Source of the DNA: Rutpela maculata
Taxonomy: Eukaryota; Arthropoda; Insecta; Coleoptera; Cerambycidae
NCBI GenBank assembly: GCA_936432065.2
Contig: OW386293.2
Span: 100,647,795-100,711,794 of the forward strand
Direction of reading: 5' to 3'
DNA length: 64,000 nucleotides
Below are positions 43,512-54,407 of this stretch, one piece after another; the stretch's first letter is position 1; each line of letters begins with the position of its first letter. The position numbers and the translations under genes were made by a program. Under the pieces are notes generated by a model that did not search any database, was not told the origin of the DNA, and saw only the letters and a program-made list of their open reading frames with translations.

Positions 43512-45700
43512 GTTTTAACTTCGGAATAACGTCATATGAAACGGATTTCATTCACTTTTGGCAACTTAATAGTAAATGTATCAATGAAAAGTTTCTATAT
43601 TATGCGGCGGCTTGCTAATTTACAGGGGGTGGATACCACCTCATGATTTTAAAAACATTGGAGCTGAAAGAAAATAAAATTTTGAGAAAAAAAGGCTCTA
43701 TGCAACTTTTCATAAGAATGGAGTCTTTAAGTTATAACGATTTTAAAATTGTGATTTTAGCTTAAAAAAAGGTATTTCCAAACAATATTCTTCAAGAATT
43801 CGAAAAGCATTACACTGAGCGAGAACATGCTAGGGACAAATAAAAAAGCCACTAAATTGAGGATGAATTTCGTTTTTTTCTAATTTCTCTAGAGGGAATG
43901 GTTTCGAAGATCTGGAAGTACAAAGGTGGCGTCTAAATGTCTATGAGACGAAGTGTTTAGTTCAAATGTTAAATATTTCAGAAATTAGGGCACTTACGTC
44001 AAACGCGGTAACAACCAAAATGAAAGACTATTAATTAGGCTTTCGAATGTTTTTTTTCTATTTCTATAGAAATGCTATAGCATAGAAACAAAGAAGTTAT
44101 GACAGAAACAATATGCTTTTTCAAAATTTTTTTAATAAAAACGTCGCCATTTTGTTAATGTAAGTAGTCAGCAATTAAAAAATAGCCCAGTCGATGAAGG
44201 CATCTACCCACAAAAAGTTGCAAACTGTGTAAACTTTTTTTTAATGAGTTCGTGAAACTATGTAGAATAATATCCTGAAAAGTTTACAGTTCGCTCGGAA
44301 GCAGAACATAAAAAAAAGTGAAAAAAATTTTTTTTCATCCATTTTTTCAAAATTTTGAAATTAAGTCAAGCTTGGAAAAAACAAAAAATACAGATGGATA
44401 GATCACGTATTTATGATCAAAAAATGTGCTAACAAAATTTATCGCTAAAGCCACGGTTTTCCTGGAAAAAAATAGTCGAGTATAACGTTATAACACTCGA
44501 AGCGAGATACATGCGTGCGCGCGCTTGAATACGCATGACTGTAACACCGACGCATTGAATTACATGTCACTAAATCAGAATTTGTTTAATCTACATGAGT
44601 GTTGGTTCATTTAAAAGATGAAAATTGTAGCTTTCTGATGCTTTTTTGTTTTAAACAAAACAAGAAAAGGATAAATGGGAAAAATATACTTATATATACT
44701 ATCACGCCCGAACTCAATCGTCGCAATAAAAAATATAGAAAAAAATAAAAGCCGTTCAAAAAAATTCTTTCTGCTAAGAATTTTTAGTAGTATGCATTTA
44801 ACCGTGCGCTTGGCCGAGCAGAGTGACAAAGTTGCTTCACTATTTTTTTCCGGGAAAACCGTGGCTTTATCGATAAATTTTATTAGAACATTTTTTGTTC
44901 AGAAACACGTGGTATACCCACCTGTATTTTTTGTATTTTTCTAGCCTGAGTTAATTTAAAAATTTTGAAAAAATTGATAAAAAAAATTTTGTTCACTTTT
45001 TTTTATGTTCTGCATCTTAGCGGAATGTAAACTTTTCAGGATATTATTCTATACACTTTCACGAACTCACTAAAAAAAAATTATTCAGTTTGCAACTTTT
45101 TGTGGGTTTCACTATAAAATGATCTCTGTCGTCTGGGCTAAAAATATATTCCCATATACTGTTTCGATAATATGTAGTATGACCTAGACGCTCAATTTTT
45201 TTCGTTCACTTACAGCGCTTGCTTTAGAAAAAAAATTCATTTTAAACTGTAAAGGAATTTTAGAAAAAACGTAACATTTTTGTTTCTCTGCAAATATCTA
45301 AATAAATATTAATTTTAGAGCAAATATATAGTGGATATCAAAAATTAGGCTTATAAACTGAAAATGAATTTGTTTTTTTTATATAGTTGCATAGGGAGAT
45401 ATTTAATTGTATAGATGGCATTCGACTCTTTTTAGGGTGAAGTATTTAGTTTAAAATTTTGAATATCTTAGAAACTGTGACACTTCCATAAAAAATTCTA
45501 AGAAAAAAAATTGACGATAACTAATCGATCTTTAAAATGATTTTTTGTTTGTTTCTACATCACAAAAATAAAGAAGTTATGGAAGATTCAATGTGCGTTT
45601 ACACATTTTTTTAACAAAATATTGCCATTTTGTTATTGTAATTCCTCAGTAATTAATTTTTCATTCAAAAATGCTGTTTTTCGTTAATATCTAGCGTCAC
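43512..45700. repeat. Diverged repeat, first copy, split by a foldback element
   Basis: Blocks GGTTTTAACTTCGGAATAAC, AAGTTTCTATATTATGCGG and GGCTCTATGCAACTTTTCAT (43512-43715), and CCATATACTG, TATGACCTAGACGCTCAATT (45150-45210), occur in the same order and direction, uninterrupted, at 62410-63160. Between them sits the foldback at 44184-45139. Confidence 0.7.
44184..45139. mobile_element. Foldback element with TAGCCCAGTC-type ends
   Basis: The left arm starts TAGCCCAGTCGATGAAGGC and pairs with the right arm ending GTCTGGGCTA. Arm blocks are AATAATATCCTGAAAAGTTT, CAGAACATAAAAAAAAGTG and CACGGTTTTCCTGGAAAAA. A partial right arm of the same family occurs at 55885-56096 and in the duplicate at 61812-62023. 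No protein remnant was found in its 350-bp centre. Confidence 0.8.
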
Positions 45701-45778
45701 CTAGATGCTCAATTTATTTTGCACTGTACTAAATAAATTATATATATTTTTTTCATAAGTTGTAGTTTTGTAGGCAAA

Positions 45779-46480
45779 TAGACAAGGCAAAAACCTAGCA
45801 TTCGTAATTCGTATGAAAAAAATTTCCCATACGATTTTTCTGCATATTCACGTTCGGGACATGCCCCTGAATAAGGATCAAGAGTTTGCCGGGCGAAAAT
45901 CTGGTCGCAATTTTCTTTATATTTTTTTTGGTCATTCTGAACAAAAAAGGTCTCTTGTCATTTTTTCGTAAAGTTGGCCGTTTTCGACTAATTAACAATT
46001 TAATGTTTGAAAAAACGCAAAAATGTCTATTTTACAATTAAAAATTTAAGCTTTGGAATAAAATAATCTGCACTTACTCTTCAGGCTTTTTTTTTAACGG
46101 ATATTCAAAGATTATATAAAAATTTTGGTGAACTCAAAAAATGTACTTTTTAATATTGTTTTTCAACCTTGAAAATTACCGTTTCTGCGTTTTTTCAAAC
46201 ATTAAATTGTTTATAAGTCAGAAACGGCCAATTTTACGAAAAAATGACAAGAGACCTTTTTTTATTTAGAATGACCAAAAAAATCTAAAACAAATCATTC
46301 GGGCCAAAAAAAAGAATTTTTGCAATTTATATAAAAAAAGTTAGTGTTAAAAAAATTGGGACCAGATTTTCGTCCGGCAAAATCATGATCCTTATTCAGA
46401 GGCATGTCCCCAACGTGAATATGCAAAAAAATCGCATGGGAAATTTTTTTCATACGAATGCGAGGTTTTCGCCTTGTCTA
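45779..46480. mobile_element. Foldback palindrome (~700 bp)
   Basis: TAGACAAGGCAAAAACCTAG at 45779 mirrors the sequence ending at 46480. Inner blocks CATGCCCCTGAATAAGGATC and CAATTTAATGTTTGAAAAAA have reverse partners. The centre lies near 46120. No coding content. Confidence 0.85.
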
Positions 46481-47462
46481 AAACTAATACGGAGGAAGTT
46501 AGGAAGAGGAAAACTCTATTATTTAGTGATTTACCAACACGAATGTATACATTCACAGGAATGTCACAGGACCCGCGCTCTCTTCTAAGAATGGCTACAA
46601 TGTACCGTCTATAATTTTGTATATGTATATGCTAGAAAAAAATTAATTAACCTTTAATAATTGTTAATCACAAATAATTTAACAGTACAAATTGCAGGTT
46701 TAAATATTAATTGTTTATTTATAAACAACATGAACACAAAAAGTAAGTTATCTCGGTTTCCAATTAACAAAAAAAGTAAGTTCCTTAATTGTTGATTTAC
46801 GTTCACGTTAAAAACTTTTTAGAAGGATCAAAAATTCGCAAAATATAAGGATTTAAATACATTAATGATTTTCGAAGTTCATATTGATTTTTTTTTAAAT
46901 ACTCAGACATGCCAATTTCTTTTTCTAGGTGAAAATCTGTCGCAATATATCTCACCTGCAAATCACTTCACCCCTTCGCGCTGCAACCATATTCAGTGGC
47001 GTAGCCGTCTTTTTGGAGCGGAGGGGGCAGTCGTTAACAAGGCGCTATAAAAAAGTTGCAAAGAAAAATGAAATACGAATTTTTATCTACAGCAGAGGCA
47101 CCACATTTTGGTGACAGTTATTAATAAATTTTTGGTCATCATGAAACCGACAAATTCCACGCGTCGGACTGGACAATCCGAAAATATATTTGTTCTACTC
47201 CCTATGTAAATTTGCTGTTTTCTGTACAATCTGTAGAATGGATAAGTAGGCAATTCCAGTTAACTGAACGGATATATTTCCTATCAGTTCTAGGATGGAT
47301 ATGAAATGAAACCGACCAATCACAGTTCGTGTATTAAGTACATAGACAACTATTCGTTTTAAAATCAAATTAGTACGTAAGCTGTCAAAGTAACTGTTAG
47401 TGTGTACTGTCAGTGTGTATTTGTGTAATATATTAATGTTTAATAAATTTTACTTACACATC
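46481..47462. other. Intergenic DNA with a possible hAT MITE end
   Basis: CAGTGGCGTAGCCGTCTTTT at 46994 looks like a hAT terminus of the CAGTGGCGTA type. I could not locate its partner end. No gene seen. Confidence 0.4.
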
Positions 47463-47825
47463 CAGTGGAAGTATAGTAACGACAAAAAAATTTTTAAAAA
47501 TTTTTATTGTTCAAATAGGCTTAGAATATCACGAAACGTCGAGATTTTAAGTGTGAACGAAAAAAAAATTTCTGTCTGTCGGTCTGTCTGTCTGTCGGTC
47601 TGTCTGTCTGTAACTTTTTTTGTGCGCACGTTTACTCTGGAACCGTTTGAGATATTGACTTGAAATTTGGCACACATATGTACTTTAACGAGATCTAGAA
47701 CTAGATTATATTTTCATCTTGTTCCGTCGAAGGGTTGGGGGGGTAAATTGGCGTAAATTTGGGGTAAATCAAGCAGGTAAGAGTCCATAAAATTGGTATT
47801 TAGTATATACAAGAGAAGCTAAGGT
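47463..47825 (-). repeat. (GACA)n-containing repeat family, minus-strand copy
   Basis: CAGTGGAAGTATAGTAACGA, CGAAACGTCGAGATTTTAAG, a TCTGTCTG-type run, GTGCGCACGTTTACTCTGGA and TTTGGCACACATATGTACTT follow the same order, in reverse, as the copies at 41.8 and 52.9 kb. Confidence 0.85.
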
Positions 47826-48211
47826 CCCAAAAAAAGTTTTGGCATTAGCCTTTTTAAAGCCGTTATTTCGGTGTAGACACCTTTAACGTTGCAAAATGTT
47901 TGTCGGACAATTTTTTTCTCGCGCGTTTCATCAAGTTTTCTTGCGACTACATTTTGCAAAAGTACAGTATCTATATTTTTTTTTACAACGGGAAATCCAC
48001 TTCTCTCGGAGAAATGGGGGGATGGAAAGCCGCGTATACGAAAATTTTCGCAGAAGAAAAGAGCGGTAGACTAAGGCAGAATAATGCTATATAGCCTGAT
48101 CAAATGGTGTTCAAAAGTGCCTGTCTCGTAACATGAATCCGGTAGAAGGTTTCTCAACGGAATTATATGTTTTTTGGGGTGCTCACCATGAATCTGAAGT
48201 TTGCTGCCTCG
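47826..48211. other. Unassigned sequence before the 48.2-kb foldback
   Basis: Short overlapping frames here show no recognisable motif. Confidence 0.35.
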
Positions 48212-49248
48212 TAGCAGTACCGGCTCAGGTCGAAAAACGCAAAAAACCTCGAATTCGGAGTATTTCCGGTTTTCCGCTCATATCATGCAAACGACGCGTT
48301 GTACGGAAAATATTACTGTATTCAAAGTTGAAGAGCATTAAATTCTGCGTCGAATGACCTTGAATAGAGCTGCACAAAATGTTCCCAAACAGACGCGTTC
48401 AAAAGAAAGGGGCTTTCTTTTTAAAACTCATTGCTTTTGTGCGGACAAGAAAAAAAAATACTTCCGCAAAACGCAATACGGCGGTCTATCCTGTGAGAAC
48501 ATTGTCCATGAGAGAAAAAGTGATGAAACTTGCGGAAGGTCGAAATGACGAATATGAGCGAAGTGTATTGCGTCGTCTTCAGCAAGTTGAGGATTTATGT
48601 GCAGCTGATGCGCAGTACCATTTTCGCTGCACGAGAGCTCTACACTATGCCTGGAAATCAACTCAAACGGGCAAACGAGTCAGTGATGAGGTTGAAGCTG
48701 CTATGCAATCAATTGTTTCCTACTTAAAGAACAGTGATGAGGAATGTCAATTCACCATGGAGGAATTGATGGATCGCCTTTTCCAGACACCCAAGAAATT
48801 ATGTCAATCAGCACTGGGAGTGTGGGAAATGAAAAGATAAATTGTCACTTGTCTAGGGAGGTGGGAACTGATGGTATCAATCGAATTGTGGGCAGTGATT
48901 TTTAAACTGTAAAGTTTAAAAGGAGCAACCGAGTACAGCCCATTGCAACTGTCAACTCAGCTATCCTCATTGATGACCAACCCGTAGAGTGGCTGTTTTC
49001 AAAACACAGACGTCTAAAAGTGAGTTTGTTGCAGTGTTGGTAAAAATTGCCTTTTTTCACTGACGATGGCGACCTTATAAATCAGTCTAATTTGGAAGGT
49101 CATTCGACGCAGAATTTAATGCTCTTCAACTTTGAATACAGTAATATTTTCCGTACGACACGTCGTTTGCAAGATATGAGAGGAAAACCGGAAAAACTCC
49201 GAAAATTTCGGGGTTTTTTGCGTTTTTCGACCTGAGCCGGTACTGCTA
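48212..49248 (+). mobile_element. Foldback element carrying the N-terminal piece of the protein family
   Basis: The 150-bp arms (48212-48362 and 49096-49248) are nearly identical inverted repeats: TAGCAGTACCGGCTCAGGTC, CGAAAAACGCAAAAAACC, AAGTTGAAGAGCATTAAATT, CTGCGTCGAATGACCTT. The unique 733-bp centre is coding-like on the plus strand. Flanks TGCTGCCTC (left) and TGCTTTCTG (right) agree at six of nine positions. Confidence 0.85.
48363..48840 (+). pseudogene. N-terminal domain fragment (YHxxC) of the foldback-associated protein
   Basis: One frame reads THCFCADKKKKYFRKTQYGG followed by LSCENI, and the next continues MREKVMKLAEGRNDEYERSV, LRRLQQVEDLCAADAQYHFR, CTRALHY and DEECQFTMEELMDRLF, stopping at 48838-48840. 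The CxC..GGLSC and AADAxYHxxC blocks look like a Cys/His module (inference). I recall uncharacterised animal proteins with such an N-terminus followed by the DGY/GEDIDLL/GCDTTS region, but cannot check this here, and no piece in this window joins the two halves. The frame change near 48480 and the lack of the rest of the protein mark it as a remnant. The region 48841-49095 has degenerate similarity at best. Confidence 0.5.
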
Positions 49249-50320
49249 TGCTTTCTGTATTATCCCTTTTGTAACAAATGTTTTGATGCAAACTATATGA
49301 TATATTATATCATTATTTGCTAAATAGTTGCTGCTACATAATAATATAGTATATAAAATTGCTATGTTACTACTATAAACGTACATTCATGTATGTAAAC
49401 TAAGCTATTCGCGGTAATGAACAAATCGCCCTGTATAAGAGAACTGATTTAATTTGTCAGACGAATAGTACAGCCTGCCTCTATTAGATTTGTGGGGAAG
49501 TTGCGATGTCCCCCGTATTGTGTATAACAAGTAATGGCAAAGCATTTGTTTTTTTGCGAATTATAGTCTCGCACACGTGATGAAGCTGAACGCTGTACGA
49601 CCGGTCTACTACGATTTGTGTGCGAGCTGTCTTGCTGTCTAGTCAACGACGCTATAAAAGTTAGGAAGTTCGTTAAAGGTGAATGCACTGAACAAAGAAA
49701 ACGTATTACTTCTCTAATATGCGCGAACTCTCTCCTCAAGACGTCGCGCATAGGCGCCGGTTCCACGGGGACTGCGGGCTTGGACCCTTTGGCGAAATCT
49801 GAATTTTCTATGCAAACGAATAAAAAATCATCAAATATTTGATTCGCCCTGCATTTTCAATATTTCGTGTAGACGTGAGATTAAGATACGAGACACAACA
49901 CGTTTATATATTGTTTATATAAGATTAAGTTATACATAGTGGTGCAAAATTAACTCCCGATATTTCGGTGGTTGATAGTGCATTCAAAAATAAAGGTATT
50001 CTTTTATACAGTGTCCCATTTTGCTCGAAAACCTCAACAACTCAACATCCTCAAACCACAGACAGGCCAAATGCTACATCTAGCGTAAGATGAACAAAAA
50101 TTGGAACTGAATTGCCTAACATAAAGAGAATTTCACAATAGTGTCCCCTTCACTGTGTAGAAGTTAAAAAAATAAAAGAAGCTACTAAAAAAGTTGATTT
50201 TTTTTTATTAAACCGCCTTCAAAAAATATCTCTAAAAAGTAAGAAATAAAATTTCACTCAATTTTACTAATATCTGTCTACCTATTAGTAGAAAGTAGTA
50301 AGGAACTGTACCTTATTAGG
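49249..50320. other. Intergenic DNA including an unassigned GC-balanced segment at 49440-49860
   Basis: The segment 49440-49860 is open for 105 codons on the minus strand (49449-49766) and 74 on the plus strand (49618-49842), without a recognisable motif, and contains a TATAAAAG at 49651. It may be an LTR or other regulatory-type repeat; I see nothing decisive. The rest is AT-rich. Confidence 0.3.
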
Positions 50321-51090
50321 CCAGGCAACGAATGCTCAAAAAAGGGTGTAGAGGGAAATTTTAGGGACAGAAAATTTGACTTCGGAACTTTGTTTAGACT
50401 AGTCTGGAGATGAACATATCAAAAGTCCCCACTCCTAGGTGGTAAGCGGGGGGAGGGGGCACTTTAAAGGTCCCATTTTTTGATTTTTCGCTAATATCTC
50501 GGAAACTATGCGTCGTATGGAAAAAGGTAATCTATGCAAAATTAAACATAATTAAATTTCCTACAAGAATGTTTTCTTCCTATGTGTTATAGTTTACGAG
50601 ATATTCGCCAGCCAAAATAGATAATTAAAAAAAAAGTATTAGGTACCTTGAATATTTCTATCAAAGCGGTTTACCGTGGTCTGCTAATAAATCACTGTCA
50701 CAAAACAATCTTTATTTTACAACACTCGACGTATTTACTAACGTAATATTTTGTCGAAATCTATGCATTTCCTTAAATATACAGTGTGACTCACTTAAAA
50801 TGAAGACGCCCTTATAACTTTTTTATTTCGTTTCCGATTTGAATCAAATTTTACTCAAGTATAGAACAAGAAAATGCATATAAACAATCTTGTAGGAAAT
50901 TTAATTACGATTAATTTTGCATAGATTACCTTTTTCCATACGATCTTTAAAGTGCCCCCCCCCCCCCCCCCCCGCTCACCACCTAGGAGTGGGGACTTTT
51001 GATATGTTCATCTCCAGACTAGTCCAAACAAAGTTCCGAAGTCAAATTTTCTATCCCTAAAATTTCCCTCAATAATCATTCGTTGCTTGG
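50321..51090. mobile_element. Foldback element with CCAGGCAACGAATG-type ends
   Basis: CCAGGCAACGAATGCTC at 50321 mirrors AATCATTCGTTGCTTGG ending at 51090. The arms share ATTTGACTTCGGAACTTTGT, AGACTAGTCTGGAGATGAAC and AAAAGTCCCCACTCCTAGGT, and are homologous to those of 11740-12494. The right arm has a run of 19 C (17 in the duplicate). The left breakpoint of the 5.93-kb tandem duplication lies in its loop, so the second copy keeps only the right part. Confidence 0.8.
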
Positions 51091-51179
51091 TCTATATTAT
51101 TTAATATCAATTTGAAATTGGTGCAAAAATATCTAATTTGAAAACTGCTGCGGTTTTCAGCTACAGATTTAAGGTTTCC

Positions 51180-51310
51180 CTTAATTTAAAAAAAATCCAG
51201 ACGTGATGGAGCAAAATAAATTTCAGATTCGGTTTTAGCGACCACAAAAACATATGCCACACTGGATCTGGTCCGGCGCACCTCGCAAAAATATTTTGTG
51301 TTCCTATGTT
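51180..51310. repeat. Short repeat inserted in the broken LINE
   Basis: The blocks GACGTGATGGAGCAAAATAA, CAGATTCGGTTTTAGCGACC and CACTGGATCTGGTCCGGCGC match 42245-42372. It truncates the LINE reading frame and supplies the last 50 codons of the chimeric frame 51161-51463. Confidence 0.75.
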
Positions 51311-51312
51311 TT

Positions 51313-51850
51313 TAGTTAATTCAAATACTGCATCTTCAGTATTTTTATTATTTCGGAAACCAAACTGTTTTTTATAGAGTATATTTTCCTGTTCTAAAAA
51401 GTTAATTAACCTATGCTTTAAACACTTTTCAAATATCTTCGCAAAATTACTAATAACAGACATTGGCCTAAGTTTTTTAAGATTTGTGGATCACCTGCTT
51501 TGAAAACTGGGGTGACAAGAGAAGATTTCCAATCTGTAGGAATTTTAGAGGTAGAAAATGACAAGTGTATTAGATATTTGAATGGTTTTAGAATACTTTT
51601 ATCCACGTTTTTTTATAAATATTGCGATTATTCCGTCTACACCAGAAGTTGAAAATTTTTTTAATATTGCAATATGTATAATGAGTTCTTTCTCGTTTAC
51701 AGGGTTTAGATATATAGAATTGTTTGTCCAACTTTTAGGTGAAAATGTCTTACTTATTTTTGCTATCTCACTTTGCATTTTACAGCTTATGTTTATAAAA
51801 AAAGTCATTAAATTATGCAGATTTTTCTTGATCATCTTTAATTAAGTTGC
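51313..51850 (-). pseudogene. Broken LINE reverse transcriptase fragment (first duplicate)
   Basis: From high to low coordinates the minus strand gives IYLNPVNEKELIIHIAILKK and FSTSGVDGI (the pre-RT region, K(T)SGxDGI), then PFKYLIHLSFSTSKIPTDWK, SSLVTPVFKAGDP (RT0/RT1, IPxxWKxAxVxPIFKxGD), then after a frame change MSVISNFAKIFEKCLKHRLI, NFLEQENILYKKQFGFRNNK and NTEDAVFEL. It ends before motif A, where the repeat at 51180-51310 begins. Two frame breaks make it dead. The pattern fits Jockey/CR1-type LINEs. Confidence 0.75.
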
Positions 51851-52379
51851 CATAATTAACTGTGAGGTCGATATATATTTTTTTATTTATTTATTTGTAC
51901 TACTGCTAGTCCAGGAGTTTTAGTCAATATATCGCTTCTACCCGGAATTAATTATTATAAAGCTGAAAATTTGCAGGATTGTATTGGTCCAGGACAACAC
52001 ATACCAAAAAGTCCCCTACTCTCCCTAGTCGGCTTCCCTGTTTTTGCGAAGCAACAAGGGCCTAGGTCGCAGAAATTGCAGAGCATGGCAGCAGAAAGGT
52101 TGTTACTGGTCGATTTGGGTCGGAATGATCATGAAAGCTTCGGAGAAGCATATCCGTTCGTATTTCAGATGTTCCATGCATATTTTGTTCATAATTTTCC
52201 GTTCTAGTTCTGTCAAAATTTCAAAAATTGAAAAAATTTAAAGACAAAGACAAAATGTACCTGAATAAACATTTCTCTTCATACTTTGGGCTTTCCATTG
52301 CCGCAGGGCTGGCTCCAGGTATTTTGCCGCCCCGCGCACAGTTTCATTTTGCCGCCCCCCTCTTAAATAAATAACATTA

Positions 52380-53767
52380 GGGTCAGGCGGGGTAAAAACG
52401 AGACAGGTTAGGTTGCTTAGAATCGAGTCATATTTAATGAAAGATTGACAGGAAAAATTATATTTCTATGTATTTTTTTACTAAAAAGCACCGTTAATTG
52501 ATAAACAAAAATAAACAGTGTCTCATTTTTACCCTCCCAGTGGAGGGCAAATGAAAGACACGTGATTTATTCCCATTCTTATTGATGTCGTACAAATGGA
52601 AGTGTAAAAAACCGTTGCCCAAGGAATCGCTACTTCCACATCCAGATTCTCTATCCAAGTCACTCACAACGAAAAAACTTTGTATGTGGAAATAGTTGTT
52701 TATGGAACTTTAATAATATAATATTTGAAATCCTTTACACCAAAAACCCATAAAACGATACCCCACATGGGTAGTGGGGTGGGGGTAGTGACGGGGGGGT
52801 GGTAGTGGGGGTGGATGAAGTACAAAAATATTTTGAGGCCTTTGGTTCTTGTACATACACTAAATCACAATTTTTTTTCATCCCCTTTAATAAGGTGGTT
52901 TAAAAATTTTTTTTGAAACCTTAGCTTCTCTTGTATATACTAAATACCAATTTTATGGACTCTTACCTACTTTATTTACTCATTTACCCTAAATTTACCC
53001 CAATTTACCCCCCAACCCTTCGTTGGAACAACATGAAAATATAATCTAGTTCCAGATCTCGTTAAAGTACATATGTGTACCAAATTTCAAGTCAATATCT
53101 TAAACGGTTCCAGAGTAAGCGTGCGCACAAAAAAAGTTACAGACAGACCGACAGACAAATTTTTTTTTCGCGCAAACTTAAAATCTCGACGTTTCATGAC
53201 ATTTTAAGCCTATTTGAATAATAAAATTTTTTTAAAATTTTTTTGTCGTTACTATACTTCCACTGGATGTGGAAGTAATAAGACAGAGGAGGGTTTTTTC
53301 TGTTATATGTAATTTATTCAGATTTTTTACTAAACAAGAAGGGGCTTGCGGAAAAGCTAGCTTCCCCTAAATTAGGAAGCTGAAATGGGCTTGCTTCAGT
53401 CTGTCCATTTGGTCTCTTTAGTCTCTTATTTACCCCGTTTTTAATTTTTTCGTTAAAATCAAATTTTTGATGATTTAAAACTAGCAGATTAATAAACTTG
53501 ATCACAAAATGTGAAGTATGACACTTCTAGTTGACGTCTGCCAAATACGGACAATGCAAATAGAGAAACTATAAAATCCCCAAAAACGTACTAAATTTTT
53601 TAAAATTGAATAATATTTTTTCCCGCATTAACAGTAGGCACAGGACCTGATTAGATAACATAAAACAGTTCTGAATGTACAAAACAAACTTGAATAAAAA
53701 ATTAAGTTTAATTTATTTCAATCTGAGTTGGATATCACCTTGTCTTTTATTTACCCCACCTTACCCT
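52380..53767. mobile_element. Mariner-like MITE nested in the hAT element, itself split by a GACA repeat
   Basis: GGGTCAGGCGGGGTAAAAAC at 52380 mirrors the stretch ending at 53767, whose reverse reads GGGTAAGGTGGGGTAAATAA. Both sides abut TA, as expected for a TA target duplication (the sequence continues CAT-TA on the left and TA-TCTT on the right). Interior sequence is non-coding. Confidence 0.6.
52625..53280 (+). repeat. (GACA)n-containing repeat family, fullest copy (first duplicate)
   Basis: The left end ACTTCCACATCCAG mirrors the right end CTGGATGTGGAAGT, suggesting a complete 0.65-kb element. It contains CTTAGCTTCTCTTGTATATA, TTTACCCCAATTTACCCCCC, TCAAGTCAATATCTTAAACG, GTTACAGACAGACCGACAG and TTAAAATCTCGACGTTTCAT. 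Such (GACA)n repeats are non-coding here. Confidence 0.75.
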
Positions 53768-54407
53768 ATCTTTTCAGTCCGTTATTTTTATAACATTTTA
53801 AGAGTCACCTACTGAATATTCTCGATGGTTTGTTTTTTTAGTTATAAGGTTTACAGCAATTTTTGGATTTTCAGCAATATAATTACTGTATTTAAAAGGG
53901 TAAAATAAAATAATTGAAAAAATTAACCGTATTGAAACTTAAAAAAATACCACACCACAGAAATTAGACAAGAAATAAAATCACATATAAGAAACAGAAT
54001 GTATGTATGTAACCTACTTTATATACAAAAAAAAAAACTAACAATAACAAATTATTTATATAAAGTTGACATTACTATTACTATATTAGTGAAACAATCG
54101 TTTCCTAGCTTTTTTTATATTTTTTGGTAACTGTGGATTTGAAGAATTTGCCGCCCCGGGCAGCCGCCCGCTTCGCCTCCCCCCCTAGAGCCAGCCCTAC
54201 TGTCCATTGGTATGTCTACCCTTTCTTTAGCGTCACCCGTTACGAAGCTACGCCACTCTGAGTGTCGCCGCGCGGCAACGGCGCCCGTCATGCGCCCGGT
54301 GGAACTGCCCGAGCTGCCTTGCATACAATTTTTTTCTTGTGTGTGCCTGTGTAATATATGAATATCACCGGATCCTCCGCCATTTTATAGAAAATCGCGT
54401 ATGCAAA

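Larger units (their letters stand above)
52302..54202. mobile_element. hAT-type element containing two further nested repeats (first duplicate)
   Basis: The ends CAGGGCTGGCTCCAGG (52304) and, in reverse, TAGGGCTGGCTCTAGG have adjoining TTTTGCCGCCCC blocks. TCCATTGC (52294-52301) and TCCATTGG (54203-54210) form a near-perfect 8-bp duplication. No transposase frame is present; the interior is filled by the mariner-like MITE and the GACA repeat. Confidence 0.7.

Noticed and set aside
49449..49842. Overlapping frames and a TATAAAAG box suggesting a promoter and gene
   Set aside because: No motif, no extension on either side and no partner repeat; recorded only as unassigned sequence.
54115..54324. 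A Gly/Arg-rich 69-codon minus-strand frame
   Set aside because: It spans the terminal region of the hAT element and is GC-driven; it recurs only because of the tandem duplication.
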